Positions 8,835 to 17,885 of a stretch of DNA of 64,000 bases are shown piece by piece. A program made the position numbers and the translations under genes. The DNA comes from Alistipes timonensis JC136 (GTDB lineage Bacteria; Bacteroidota; Bacteroidia; Bacteroidales; Rikenellaceae): NCBI RefSeq assembly GCF_900107675.1, contig NZ_FNRI01000002.1:310001-374000 (forward strand), in the 5' to 3' direction. The notes under the pieces were generated by a model. That model did not search any database and had not been told where the DNA came from. It saw only the letters and a list, made by a program, of their open reading frames with translations. Numbering within the stretch: the stretch's first letter is position 1; each line of letters starts with the position of its first letter.

Positions 8835-11800
8835 ATGAAACGAATTCTCCCGGTCATATTTTTCGCGCTCTCCTGTACGGAGGTGCTCTTCGCTGCAAGC
8901 GTTACGGATTACCGCCGTCCCCGTTACGGCCAGCCGCTTACGAACAACAACATCACGGCGCTGGCGCGTGATCCGCTCGGATTCCTCTGGGTCGCATCCC
9001 GCGGCGAGCTGGCCCGTTTCGACGGTCTCTCGTATCATCCGCTGGACGGGATGCCCGGTACGGAGCTTTTCGAAGGCGGAAACATCGTTCAGTCCATGGA
9101 ATTTCTCACGGGAGACAGCCTGCTGCTCTGTACCGACAGGGGGCTTTACCTGCTGGATGTCCGCCGCCACAGGCTCGCGCAGTCCGCGACGATGGCCGGC
9201 ATCCGGGTTTATACCGTCCTGCGTACCGCCGGAGAGTGGCTGATGCTGAGTACCAACCGCGGTATTTACCTCTATACGCCTGCCACCGACCGTTCCGAAC
9301 CGCTCTACGCCTATGCTCCCGACCCTCAGACAGGACCGAATGCGGGGTTGTGTTCCGTTGTGCGCGACCGCGAGGGCCATCTTTTGGCAGCGGTCAACGG
9401 CGTACTGGTCCGCCTGAGGCTGAGACCCGAAACACTCCGGAAGAGCGGAACCCCTGCACCCGGGGAGCTGTTGGCGGGGACCGACACGCTGGCGGTGCTC
9501 GGCTCGAATTATCGCATGGCCGTCGACCGATTCGACAATGTCTTTCTTTACGACCGGCAGCGGTTGCTCTCGGCGCGTGTCGGGGAGCTCGGGAACGCCG
9601 ATCCCTTCCGTGTGCGCCACATCGAGGTTTCGACCCTTGCCGCAAGGGGCAATGATCTGCTGCTGGGCATACGCGGGCAGGGGAATACGATCATCCGCCG
9701 CGACGACGAGGGGCGTGAGACAGCGTCGGAACGGCTGCTCACCAGTCCGCATTTCGACGATATGAGCAGCACGACGAATACCTTTTACGACGACGGGCGG
9801 GGCAATCTCTGGCTCGGAACCCGCGACGGGCTGTTCCGCTTCGAAGAAAAGAGCCAGGGTCCGTTCGTCAACCTGAAAAACGACGTCGAATCATCCAATA
9901 CGCCCAGTCATAACACCGTGTCGGACATCTGGATCGAGGAACGCAACACGGTATGGCTCGCCACGGCCTACGGGCTCAACCGCATGACTTTCGACGGGTC
10001 GGCAGCCGGCACCTACCGCATCGAGCGCTTCTTCGCTCCGTCGGGCGACCGCGACCATGTTTCGTCCAACAAGATCGAGCGGATCGAACTCGATGCCGAC
10101 GGGATGATGTGGCTCGGGACGAAGACCGGCATCCGCTTCTTCGACCCCCGGAACGACCGGTTCGGCCGGAATCCCTCGATCGAACGGGTCGTCGGGAAGA
10201 GCAATTTCGTGAGGGCGCTCTACCGAGATTCGGAAGACAACATGTGGATCGGGTTTGAAAACGGCGGCCTCTATCTCCACGAAGCGCTCAGGGACACGAC
10301 CTACCGGGTGGAGGTGCCCTCCGGAAAGGGCGTTCTGGATAATTGTACGGCCGTCGAGGGGGACCGGAACGGATATGTCTGGGTCGGTTCGAAACACGAC
10401 GGACTGTTCCGCCTGCCGGCAGACCGGGAAGCGGAGGCTCCGCGCGGTTATGCGCTCGCCGACAGAGCCGGAAATCCCGTGACGTGGGTATCCTGCCTGT
10501 TCGTCGATCCGTATAACAATATCTGGTGCGGTACGGCCTGCGGTTTGTTCCGCTACGATTACAACGGGGACCGATTCGCGTTCGTCGATCTGCCGCTGAC
10601 GGATAATTCGCCCTATATCAGCGGTATCATCAACGATGACCGCGGTAATTTGTGGATCGCCACGACGGCCGGCGTCTGCAAATACGGTCCGTCGGACGGC
10701 ACAGGGCAGTTCATTGCGCTCGACAACGGCCGTTTCAGCCGCCCCGGGTTCGTTTTCGGCTGCGCCAAGGACAGCGACGGCTATATCTTCATGAGCGGCA
10801 TCAACGGCCTGACCTATTTCCATCCGAACCGGGTTGCCGCCGACACCACGCGCTACCACACGTTCATCACCGATTTCAAGGTCCACAACCGCTCGCTCGT
10901 CGTGGGCTCGCCCGAACTGCCGCAGGACATCAACTACACCGACCGGATTACGCTGCGCCATCAGGACAATCAGATATCTTTCTCTTTTTCGGCGCTCTCG
11001 TTCGTCGCGCAGGACAATCTCCAATACGGCTACATGCTCGAAGGCATCGACTCCGAATGGATCTATGCCGGGTCCGAACCCCGTTACGTATCCTACGGCA
11101 ATCTGCCTACGGGAACTTACCGACTCCGCATGCGCAGCACCAATACCGCCGGCGTCTGGCAGGAAGAGGCGCATGCGCTCGAGATCCGCATCCGCCCGCC
11201 GGTGATGTGGGCCTGGTATACCCAGCTGGCCTATGCACTGCTGCTGGGACTCATCGTCTGGATGGGTGTAAGGGCCTGGCGCGTGCAGGAGAAACTGCGC
11301 ACGCAGAAGGTCGTGGACCGTCTGCGGCTGAAATTCTATACCGACATCTCTTACAGCATCAGAACTCCGCTCTCGTTGTTGCAGGCCCCGTTGCAGAAGC
11401 TTATCGACGATTTCGACCGGACGCCGGGAGACCGGGCCAAGTATATGCTTGAAACCGTGCGCCGCAGCAGCAACCGGCTGTCGCTGCTGATCGACCAACT
11501 GGTCGATTTCTGCGAGATAGACCAGGGAAGCGCCGCGTTGAAACTGACACAGACCGATTTTATCCCATATGCCGAGAATATCGCCGGGGCTTTCCGTCAT
11601 CTGTTCGAGGGAAAAGGGATCGCATTCGATTTCGTGTCAGAGGTTGCCGCCGCACCGCTGGCCTTCGACCGCGACAAGATCGAGAACGTCTTTTTCAGCC
11701 TGCTCTCCAACGCCTACAAGTTCACCGAACCGGGCGGACGGGTCGTGCTGACCTGCCGGGCGGACGGGGACGGAAATACCTGGGTCGAGGTGAGCGATAA

Positions 11801-12887
11801 CGGTACGGGTATCCGTCCGGAGAATCTCGGCCGTATTTTCGAGCGGTTCTGGTCGGACGGCAGCGCCGAAAGCGGTTCGGGTATCGGCCTGGCTCTGGCC
11901 AAGGAACTGGTCGAACTTCACCGGGGGCGCATCGAGGTCGAAAGCGAGCCGGGCAGAGGCTCGGTTTTCCGTTTCTGCCTTCCGGCCGACAACCGGCGTC
12001 TGCACCGGGACGGTAATGAGATTCCGCACGACGACTCGTCGCACTCGGCCACGCTCGACGAATACATCCGGACGATCGACACGGGCACGGGTCCGGGCGA
12101 CTACTGCAAACCGGGGGCTCCGCTGATCTATGTCGTCGCCAAGGACAAACAACTGCGCCGGTTTCTCGAAAAGATGCTTCGTCCCGCCATGCGGGTCGAG
12201 ACGTTCGCTTCGCCCGAAAGCGTCTACGAACAGGTCGTGCGCAACAAACCCAAACTGGTCATTTCCGGCGTCGTCTTTTCCGAGGGCAAAGAGGGCCTGG
12301 AACTGTGCCGAAAGATGAAATCCGCCGCCGCGACCAACTGCATCCCGTTCCTTTTCCTGACCTCGTATTCGCAGGACGAGATCAAAAAGGAGGGATACGA
12401 ATACGGAGCCGACGCCTATGTCACCAAACCTTTCGAGGTAGATTACCTGCTGGTGCGCATCCGCAGTCTGATCCAGTCGCGGGAAATCATCCGCGAACGG
12501 ATCAAACAGGAGTTCATCGCCAGTCCCAAAGAGATACAGCTCGTTTCGGCCGACGACAAGTTCCTGGCCCGGGCCATGCAGGTCATCGAAGAGAATATAG
12601 CCGACGAGGAGTTCTCGGTGGACATCTTCGCCGGGAAGATGCACCTGAGCACTTCGATGCTCTATCGGCGTATCAAAGGTCTCACGAATCAGTCCCCGAG
12701 CGAGTTCTGCCGCAGTATCCGTCTCAAACGCGCCGCGCAGCTGCTCACGACCAAAGCCTATACGATCTCGGAGGTCGCCGTGAAGGTCGGGTTCTCGGAT
12801 ATTCGCTATTTCAGCACTTGCTTCAAGAAGGAGTTCGGCATGACGCCTTCAGCCTATCAGCAGGCCAACGGGGGTGTCTCCGACTGA
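8835..12887 (+). CDS. Hybrid two-component system regulator (HTCS) with degenerate phosphorelay residues
   Basis: Single 1350-aa protein with the full HTCS layout: signal peptide, two periplasmic Reg_prop beta-propellers (about 30-690), a Y_Y_Y Ig-like domain (about 700-785), one TM helix (about 794-812), histidine kinase (830-1055), receiver (about 1100-1220) and AraC-type HTH (about 1245-1345). HTCSs sense glycan fragments in the periplasm and activate adjacent polysaccharide loci. The H-box reads DISYSIRTPLSLL, with Tyr840 where the phospho-accepting His is normally found (ISHEFRTPL). The receiver reads LVISGVVF, with Gly1145 at the phospho-acceptor Asp, and its first acidic pair is replaced (VVAKDKQ). 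ATP-binding motifs (LLSNAYKFT, DNGTGI, GSGIGLAL) look intact. It diverges from the GH2-sulfatase operon and precedes the lyase and GH105 genes. Confidence 0.93.
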   Translation: MKRILPVIFFALSCTEVLFAASVTDYRRPRYGQPLTNNNITALARDPLGFLWVASRGELARFDGLSYHPLDGMPGTELFEGGNIVQSMEFLTGDSLLLCTDRGLYLLDVRRHRLAQSATMAGIRVYTVLRTAGEWLMLSTNRGIYLYTPATDRSEPLYAYAPDPQTGPNAGLCSVVRDREGHLLAAVNGVLVRLRLRPETLRKSGTPAPGELLAGTDTLAVLGSNYRMAVDRFDNVFLYDRQRLLSARVGELGNADPFRVRHIEVSTLAARGNDLLLGIRGQGNTIIRRDDEGRETASERLLTSPHFDDMSSTTNTFYDDGRGNLWLGTRDGLFRFEEKSQGPFVNLKNDVESSNTPSHNTVSDIWIEERNTVWLATAYGLNRMTFDGSAAGTYRIERFFAPSGDRDHVSSNKIERIELDADGMMWLGTKTGIRFFDPRNDRFGRNPSIERVVGKSNFVRALYRDSEDNMWIGFENGGLYLHEALRDTTYRVEVPSGKGVLDNCTAVEGDRNGYVWVGSKHDGLFRLPADREAEAPRGYALADRAGNPVTWVSCLFVDPYNNIWCGTACGLFRYDYNGDRFAFVDLPLTDNSPYISGIINDDRGNLWIATTAGVCKYGPSDGTGQFIALDNGRFSRPGFVFGCAKDSDGYIFMSGINGLTYFHPNRVAADTTRYHTFITDFKVHNRSLVVGSPELPQDINYTDRITLRHQDNQISFSFSALSFVAQDNLQYGYMLEGIDSEWIYAGSEPRYVSYGNLPTGTYRLRMRSTNTAGVWQEEAHALEIRIRPPVMWAWYTQLAYALLLGLIVWMGVRAWRVQEKLRTQKVVDRLRLKFYTDISYSIRTPLSLLQAPLQKLIDDFDRTPGDRAKYMLETVRRSSNRLSLLIDQLVDFCEIDQGSAALKLTQTDFIPYAENIAGAFRHLFEGKGIAFDFVSEVAAAPLAFDRDKIENVFFSLLSNAYKFTEPGGRVVLTCRADGDGNTWVEVSDNGTGIRPENLGRIFERFWSDGSAESGSGIGLALAKELVELHRGRIEVESEPGRGSVFRFCLPADNRRLHRDGNEIPHDDSSHSATLDEYIRTIDTGTGPGDYCKPGAPLIYVVAKDKQLRRFLEKMLRPAMRVETFASPESVYEQVVRNKPKLVISGVVFSEGKEGLELCRKMKSAAATNCIPFLFLTSYSQDEIKKEGYEYGADAYVTKPFEVDYLLVRIRSLIQSREIIRERIKQEFIASPKEIQLVSADDKFLARAMQVIEENIADEEFSVDIFAGKMHLSTSMLYRRIKGLTNQSPSEFCRSIRLKRAAQLLTTKAYTISEVAVKVGFSDIRYFSTCFKKEFGMTPSAYQQANGGVSD

Positions 12888-12895
12888 CGGCGCTG

Positions 12896-12982
12896 CACGA
12901 TTTGCAGCACTCCGGCACACGATATGCAAACCTCTGCCGGCCCGGTGCGCGGGATTTCGGCATCAGATTTCACGATTTACAG
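12896..12982 (+). promoter_or_regulatory. Three direct repeats CACGATwTrCAr, candidate binding sites of the hybrid regulator
   Basis: CACGATTTGCAG (12896-12907), CACGATATGCAA (12918-12929) and CACGATTTACAG (12971-12982) lie in the same orientation in the 143-bp gap before the lyase gene. The first two are 22 bp apart, about two helical turns, as expected for direct-repeat AraC-type sites. The first also forms an inverted repeat GCTGCA-N5-TGCAGC (12892-12908). Function is inferred from position. Confidence 0.45.
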
Positions 12983-13006
12983 CCCCTCGGTTCGGACGGG
13001 AATGGT

Positions 13007-13014
13007 TATTTTTG
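13007..13014 (+). promoter_or_regulatory. -7 promoter element of lyase-GH105 genes
   Basis: TATTTTTG matches TAnnTTTG and sits 16 bp before the lyase ATG, 25 bp after the last direct repeat. No clear -33 TTTG is present, which would fit an activator-dependent promoter. Confidence 0.5.
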
Positions 13015-13030
13015 TGCTGTCTCAAAATTT

Positions 13031-14962
13031 ATGATTATGACACGATTCCGCATCGCCGGCCTGCTTCTGTTTCTCATAGCTTTATTCCGTCCGCTGGACG
13101 GTGCGGCGCAAAATCCCTCCGGCCTTGCCGTCTCGGGGCCGCATCCGCGGCTGCTGCTGCCACGCGGGGGCGAACGGCGGATCGAAGCCAAAATCGCTTC
13201 GGACGATTTCCTGCGCAGCATTCACGAAGCGATCCTTCACCAGAGCGGCAAATACCTGAAAGCCCCGCTGCTCGAACGCACGTTCGAAGGTTCGCGCATG
13301 CTCGCCGTGTCGCGCGAGGCGCTCACGCGCATCTATTTCCTGAGCTATGCGTGGCGCATGACCGGAGATGACCGCTACGCCTGTCGTGCCGAGCGGGAGA
13401 TGCTCAATGTCTGCGCCTTTCCCGATTGGAACTCCTCGCACTTTCTCGACGTGTCGGAAATGACGATGGCCCTGGCCATCGGGTACGACTGGCTGTATGA
13501 CAGCCTTGCGGAGTCGACGCGGCGGACGGTCGCCGAAGCGATGTTCCGGCTGGGCATCGCCGAAGGAGTGCCTGAGACCACTTCGGCGCCCGAGAATTGC
13601 AAGTGGCTGAAAAAGAAGAATAACTGGAATCCGGTCTGCAACGCTTCGATGGCTTTCGCAGCGATCGCAGCCTACGAGCTGGACCCTGAATTGGCGCGTC
13701 GGATCATCGCCCGCTCGATCCGGCTGGTGCGCGAAATCGGTATTCCGGAGTATGCACCCGACGGCAACTATCCCGAGGGCTATACCTATTGGAATTACGG
13801 CACGGCCTACGCCGTGATGCTGATCGATGCTTTGGAGGGCGTTTACGGCACTTCGTTCGGACTGGCCGACGTCCCGGGATTCCTCCGTACACCGGAGTAT
13901 ATCCTCCAAATGTCGACACAGGGCCTCGGCTGCTGGGCTTATGCCGACTGTACCGCACAGGACCCGCAGAGCATGAAGAATTCCTATCCGATGTTCTGGT
14001 TCGCCTCCCGCACCGGAAACCCTTCGCTGCTGTGGGCCGAAAAGCAGAAGATCGATGATATGATACGGTCCGGGGCCAAATCACGCATGTACCGGGTGCG
14101 TTATCTCCCTTCGGTGATGCTCTGGGCCGCGGAGAAACCTTTCGAGGGGATGACGGCTCCGCAACAGCGTCTTTACGTCGGACAGGGCACGACGCCCGTG
14201 GCAATCATGCGCAACCATTTCGGCGGTGACGATGAGATTTTCGCCGGACTGAAAGGCGGCAGTTGCGGACACAACCATTCGCACATGGACATCGGCAGTT
14301 TCGTAATGTACCGCGGAACGAAACAATGGGCCAAAGATCTCGGTATCCAGGATTACTATTCGCTGGAAAAATACGGCATCGAATTGGGCGACCGCTCGCA
14401 GTACTCTTCGCGCTGGAAAGCCCTGCGGCTGAGCAGCCGGGTGCATAACATGATGACGTTCGCCGATTCGCTTCAACGCGTCGACGCCCGGGCGAAGATC
14501 GTTGCTTCCGGCGACCGTGAGGGTTTCGTCTACGCCGTCACGGACCTTTCGAAGGCCGATGCGGCGGCTGTCGCAGCCCACCGCCGCGGCGTGGCCATTG
14601 TCGGGGACAGCTATGTCGTCGTCCGCGATGAGGTCACGAACGGGGACCGCGAAATGCCCCTGCGCTGGGCCATGCTGACTCCCGCCGAAGTGCGGATCGT
14701 CGATGACCGGACGGCGGAGCTGACGCTTGGGGACGAACGGTTGTCGATGCGGGTCGAGGGCGACGGCGTGCAGCTCGGCACCTGGTCGACAGAGCCCCGC
14801 CACGAATACGACGAGCCCAATCCCGGAACGGTGATGGTAGGTTTCACGGCTACGCTCGCTCCCGGTGCCCGGACGGCCTATACCGTGCGGCTGATCCCGG
14901 CCGATGCGGCCGGAAAAGCCGGTGATCCGATTCCGGCCCTGGAAAAATGGAATACCCGATAA
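13031..14962 (+). CDS. Heparinase II/III-like polysaccharide lyase
   Basis: Protein of 643 aa starting MIMTRFRIAGLLLF with a signal peptide ending near DGAAQ; the second ATG 6 bp later is an equal alternative. A helical N-terminal toroid (SGPHPRLLLPRGG..IYFLSYAWRMTGD..CKWLKKKNNWNPVCNASM) is followed by a heparinase II/III-type beta domain containing GGSCGHNHSHMDIGSFVMY, where His residues conserved in this superfamily are seen. Such lyases cleave uronate-containing glycans by beta-elimination and leave an unsaturated uronyl end, which the GH105 encoded 22 bp downstream would remove. Heparan, chondroitin, alginate or other uronans are all possible; sequence alone does not decide. Confidence 0.82.
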   Translation: MIMTRFRIAGLLLFLIALFRPLDGAAQNPSGLAVSGPHPRLLLPRGGERRIEAKIASDDFLRSIHEAILHQSGKYLKAPLLERTFEGSRMLAVSREALTRIYFLSYAWRMTGDDRYACRAEREMLNVCAFPDWNSSHFLDVSEMTMALAIGYDWLYDSLAESTRRTVAEAMFRLGIAEGVPETTSAPENCKWLKKKNNWNPVCNASMAFAAIAAYELDPELARRIIARSIRLVREIGIPEYAPDGNYPEGYTYWNYGTAYAVMLIDALEGVYGTSFGLADVPGFLRTPEYILQMSTQGLGCWAYADCTAQDPQSMKNSYPMFWFASRTGNPSLLWAEKQKIDDMIRSGAKSRMYRVRYLPSVMLWAAEKPFEGMTAPQQRLYVGQGTTPVAIMRNHFGGDDEIFAGLKGGSCGHNHSHMDIGSFVMYRGTKQWAKDLGIQDYYSLEKYGIELGDRSQYSSRWKALRLSSRVHNMMTFADSLQRVDARAKIVASGDREGFVYAVTDLSKADAAAVAAHRRGVAIVGDSYVVVRDEVTNGDREMPLRWAMLTPAEVRIVDDRTAELTLGDERLSMRVEGDGVQLGTWSTEPRHEYDEPNPGTVMVGFTATLAPGARTAYTVRLIPADAAGKAGDPIPALEKWNTR

Positions 14963-14984
14963 TACAGAACTGTAAAACCTCGAT

Positions 14985-16070
14985 ATGAAACGTATTTTTC
15001 TTCTCTTGCTGTTGGCGGCCGGGCTTTGCGGACCGCTCGCAGCCAAAAGTCCCGCGGCACGCGACCGCGAACTGATCGACCGGGCCGCACGTTGGCAAAT
15101 CCGGAATTTCACCGATTCGTTGCTTCCCAAAGGCCACTGGGCCAACGGCGCCCTCTACCGCGGTATGGCCGAATGGGCTGCCGAGAGCGGTGACGAGTCC
15201 GTCTGGACGTTCCTGCGCGGGATCGGCGAAGCCTGTGACTGGGACATGCTCGAGCGGGTTTACGACGCCGACGACCTCTGCATCGGGCAGACTTACATGT
15301 TGCTGGCCGGCAGATACGGGGACCCGGCTATGGCCGCAAAGGTCCGTGAACGGGTCCGCTACGTCATGTCGCATCCCGATACGAATCCGCTGATCACCCC
15401 CAAAGGTAAGTACTACCGCGACCGCTGGGGCTGGTGCGATGCATTGTTCATGGCGCCGCCTGTCTATGCGCAGTTGGCGCAGTGCGACGGCCGTGCGGAC
15501 TACCTCGATTTCTGTTTTTCGGAGTTCAAAGTGACCACCGATGCGCTTTTCAGTTTCGAAGACGGACTTTTCCACCGGGACCTGCGGTTGGTGAACGACC
15601 GTGAGAAAAACGGCGAGAAGGTATTCTGGGGGCGCGGCAACGGCTGGGTTTATGCCGGACTTGCACTTCTATTGCAGTATGTGCCGGAGAGCCACCCCAG
15701 TTATGCCTATTACCTCGATTTGTTCCGTCGCATGTCGCCCGCGATCCTGCGCTGTCAGGATGCGAAAGGTTCGTGGCATGCGGGTATGTATGATCCGCAG
15801 AGCTGGCCCCAGCCCGAGAATAGCGCTTCGGGGTTCTTCGTCTACGGATTTGCGTGGGGTGTGAATAATGGCATCCTGACCGATCCGGCTTACCGCAAAG
15901 CGGCGGTGAAGGGATGGAAGGCGCTGAAGAGTCATGTTCAGAAAGACGGAAAACTGGGTTACGTGCAGCCTATCGGCCATGATCCGGCTCATGTGACGGC
16001 GGAAATGACCGCTCCTTACGGTGTCGGGGCTTTCCTGCTTGCAGCGGCGGAAATGATGCGTATGAAATAG
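14985..16070 (+). CDS. GH105 unsaturated glucuronyl/galacturonyl hydrolase (YteR-like)
   Basis: Protein of 361 aa with a signal peptide (MKRIFLLLLLAAGLCGPLAA). It shows the (alpha/alpha)6-barrel pattern of GH88/GH105: IGEACDWDMLERVYDADDLC, DRWGWCDALFMAPPVYAQL with the catalytic Asp region, GRGNGWVYAGLALLL, and SGFFVYGFAWGVNNG. GH105 enzymes hydrate the 4,5-double bond that lyases leave on terminal uronic acids. It lies directly behind the lyase gene, so the pair should work in sequence in the periplasm. Related GH105s act on pectin- or ulvan-derived oligosaccharides; the sulfatases nearby favour a sulfated substrate, which is inference. Confidence 0.88.
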   Translation: MKRIFLLLLLAAGLCGPLAAKSPAARDRELIDRAARWQIRNFTDSLLPKGHWANGALYRGMAEWAAESGDESVWTFLRGIGEACDWDMLERVYDADDLCIGQTYMLLAGRYGDPAMAAKVRERVRYVMSHPDTNPLITPKGKYYRDRWGWCDALFMAPPVYAQLAQCDGRADYLDFCFSEFKVTTDALFSFEDGLFHRDLRLVNDREKNGEKVFWGRGNGWVYAGLALLLQYVPESHPSYAYYLDLFRRMSPAILRCQDAKGSWHAGMYDPQSWPQPENSASGFFVYGFAWGVNNGILTDPAYRKAAVKGWKALKSHVQKDGKLGYVQPIGHDPAHVTAEMTAPYGVGAFLLAAAEMMRMK

Positions 16071-16135
16071 CAGCCCGACAAGTCGGTAGTGATCCAACCT
16101 TTCTAACGCACGGTCTATACCTAACCCGCTTTTTC

Positions 16136-16167
16136 AAAGGAGATTCGCAAAAAAACTCCTCTTTTTT
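16136..16167 (+). terminator. Weak terminator after GH105
   Basis: AAGGAG and CTCCT flank an A-rich loop and are followed by CTTTTTT. It ends at the convergent kdsD stop codon. The stem is only about 5 bp, so this is tentative. Confidence 0.35.
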
Positions 16168-17131
16168 ACAGTTTGATGTCGTAAATCTGAATCACGCCCG
16201 AGAGTTTTCCGGCGGCATCCGTCACCAGCAGCGAAGTGACCTTGTTGCGGGTCATCATCTTTTCGGCTTCGATCAGTTTCTCATCCGGTGAGATGGTCTT
16301 GGGGTTGCGCGTGGCGATATCCGCGGCTTTGATGTTGAAGAACTCCCCGCGCAGGCGCTCCATCGCGCGGCGCACGTCGCCGTCGGTGACGATGCCCTCG
16401 ATCTTCTCGCCGTCGCAGATCACGATCAGCCCCAGCCCGCCCTTCGAAATGGCGTGGATCATCTCCGCCGCCGGGCAGTCGGGGGCCACCACCGGCAGGT
16501 CGTGGTCGCGCATGACATTGCCCACGGTCATCAGCAGACGCCGCCCGAGGCTTCCGCCCGGATGCAGGCGCGCGAAATCGACGCTCGTGAAACCCCGCAT
16601 CTGCATCAGCGACACGGCCAGCGCATCGCCCATGGCAATTTGCGCCGTGGTCGACGAGGTGGGTGCGAGGTGCAGGATGCAAGCCTCTTCGCGGACCCCT
16701 ACGTCCAGATGCACGTCGGAATTCTTGGCCAGCGCCGACTCGGGATTACCGGTCATCGAAATGATCCGGTTGCCGTTGGAATGGATAAAGGGGACTATTT
16801 TCAGTATCTCGTCCGTCTCGCCCGAATAGGAGAGCGCCACCACGATATCCTCCTTCGAAATCATGCCCAGGTCGCCGTGGAAAGCCTCTCCGGGGTGTAG
16901 AAAAAAGCTCGGAGTGCCGGTCGAGGCGAGCGTCGCGGCGATCTTGCGCCCCACGAGGCCCGACTTGCCCATACCCGTAATGATACACTTGCCGCGGCTT
17001 TCGAGAATCATCTCCACGGCCACAGCGAACTCGTCGCCTAAGGTCTCTTCCAAATGTTTGAGCGTCAGCATCTCCGTATGGATCGCCTTGCGGGCCACCG
17101 CGAGAATCTGCGCCTTTGTCGTATCGGTCAT
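16166..17131 (-). CDS. kdsD: Arabinose-5-phosphate isomerase
   Basis: Protein of 321 aa, the usual length of KdsD/KpsF. The SIS domain (about 35-170) contains CIITGMGKSGLVGRKIAATL and a PTSSTTAQIAMGDALAV segment. Two CBS domains follow (about 200-321; GNVMRDHDLPVVA and ISPDEKLIEAEKMMTRNKVTSLLV). It converts ribulose-5-phosphate to arabinose-5-phosphate, the first step of KDO synthesis for lipid A-core. It follows kdsA with no gap, so the three kds genes form an operon in reaction order kdsB-kdsA-kdsD on the minus strand. Confidence 0.95.
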   Translation of the reverse strand: MTDTTKAQILAVARKAIHTEMLTLKHLEETLGDEFAVAVEMILESRGKCIITGMGKSGLVGRKIAATLASTGTPSFFLHPGEAFHGDLGMISKEDIVVALSYSGETDEILKIVPFIHSNGNRIISMTGNPESALAKNSDVHLDVGVREEACILHLAPTSSTTAQIAMGDALAVSLMQMRGFTSVDFARLHPGGSLGRRLLMTVGNVMRDHDLPVVAPDCPAAEMIHAISKGGLGLIVICDGEKIEGIVTDGDVRRAMERLRGEFFNIKAADIATRNPKTISPDEKLIEAEKMMTRNKVTSLLVTDAAGKLSGVIQIYDIKL

Positions 17132-17884
17132 TTACAGCAGGGATTTAATTAACGCCTCCAGTTCATCGAGCGGCAGCATGTTCGCGGCGTCGCTCAGGCC
17201 CTTGTCGGGATCGGGGTGCACCTCGAAGAAGAAACCGTTGGCCCCGAACGCCCTGGCCGCACGGGCCATGGCGGGCACGAACTCCCGGTTGCCGCCCGTC
17301 TTGCCGCCGGCCGCACCGGGGCGCTGCACCGAGTGGGTGCAGTCCATGACGACCGTGGGGGTAATCTTCAGCATATCGGGAATGTTGCGGAAATCGACGA
17401 CCAGATTGTTGTAGCCGAACGAATTGCCGCGCTCGGTCAGCCAGATGTCGGCGGCTCCGGCCTCGCGGGCCTTTTCGTAGGGATATTGCATGTCGGGACC
17501 CGACAAAAACTGGGCTTTTTTGATGTTCACGACCTTGCCGGTCTTCGCCGCGGCGACCACCAGATCGGTCTGGCGGCAAAGGAACGCCGGAATCTGGATC
17601 ACGTCGACCACCTCGCCTACGGGCGCTGCCTGCCACGCCTCATGGATGTCCGTGAGGAGTTTCAGCCCCCATTTCGCCCGCACGTCGGCAAGCATTTGCA
17701 AACCTTTTTCGAGCCCCGGGCCGCGGAACGACGCAATCGACGTGCGGTTGGCCTTGTCGAACGACGCTTTGAAGATGATGTCCGTGCCGAGCGTCCGGTT
17801 GACGGACACCAGCCGTTCAGCCACGACATCGAGCAGTTCGGCCGATTCGATCACACACGGACCTGCGATAAATTTCATTGCCAT
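17132..17884 (-). CDS. kdsA: 3-deoxy-D-manno-octulosonate 8-phosphate synthase
   Basis: Protein of 250 aa, slightly shorter than the approximately 280-aa proteobacterial enzyme. It carries KFIAGPCVIES, FKASFDKANRTSI, LLTDIHE, VIQIPAFLCRQTDLV and GNSFGYNNLVVDFR, all typical of KdsA/DAHP-synthase type TIM barrels. It condenses arabinose-5-phosphate with phosphoenolpyruvate to KDO-8-phosphate in the cytoplasm. The second ATG (MKFIAG, 17878) is an alternative start. One base separates it from kdsB upstream and none from kdsD downstream. Confidence 0.96.
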   Translation of the reverse strand: MAMKFIAGPCVIESAELLDVVAERLVSVNRTLGTDIIFKASFDKANRTSIASFRGPGLEKGLQMLADVRAKWGLKLLTDIHEAWQAAPVGEVVDVIQIPAFLCRQTDLVVAAAKTGKVVNIKKAQFLSGPDMQYPYEKAREAGAADIWLTERGNSFGYNNLVVDFRNIPDMLKITPTVVMDCTHSVQRPGAAGGKTGGNREFVPAMARAARAFGANGFFFEVHPDPDKGLSDAANMLPLDELEALIKSLL

Positions 17885-17885
17885 A

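Noticed and set aside
8835..12887. Hybrid regulator as a pseudogene
   Set aside because: The frame is open over 1350 codons with intact sensor, ATPase and DNA-binding motifs; only the phosphorelay residues are changed.
12305..13030. N-terminal extension of the lyase gene into the HTCS gene
   Set aside because: The open frame continues upstream, but the signal peptide begins at 13031 and a promoter lies at 13007-13014, so the extension is out-of-frame HTCS sequence.
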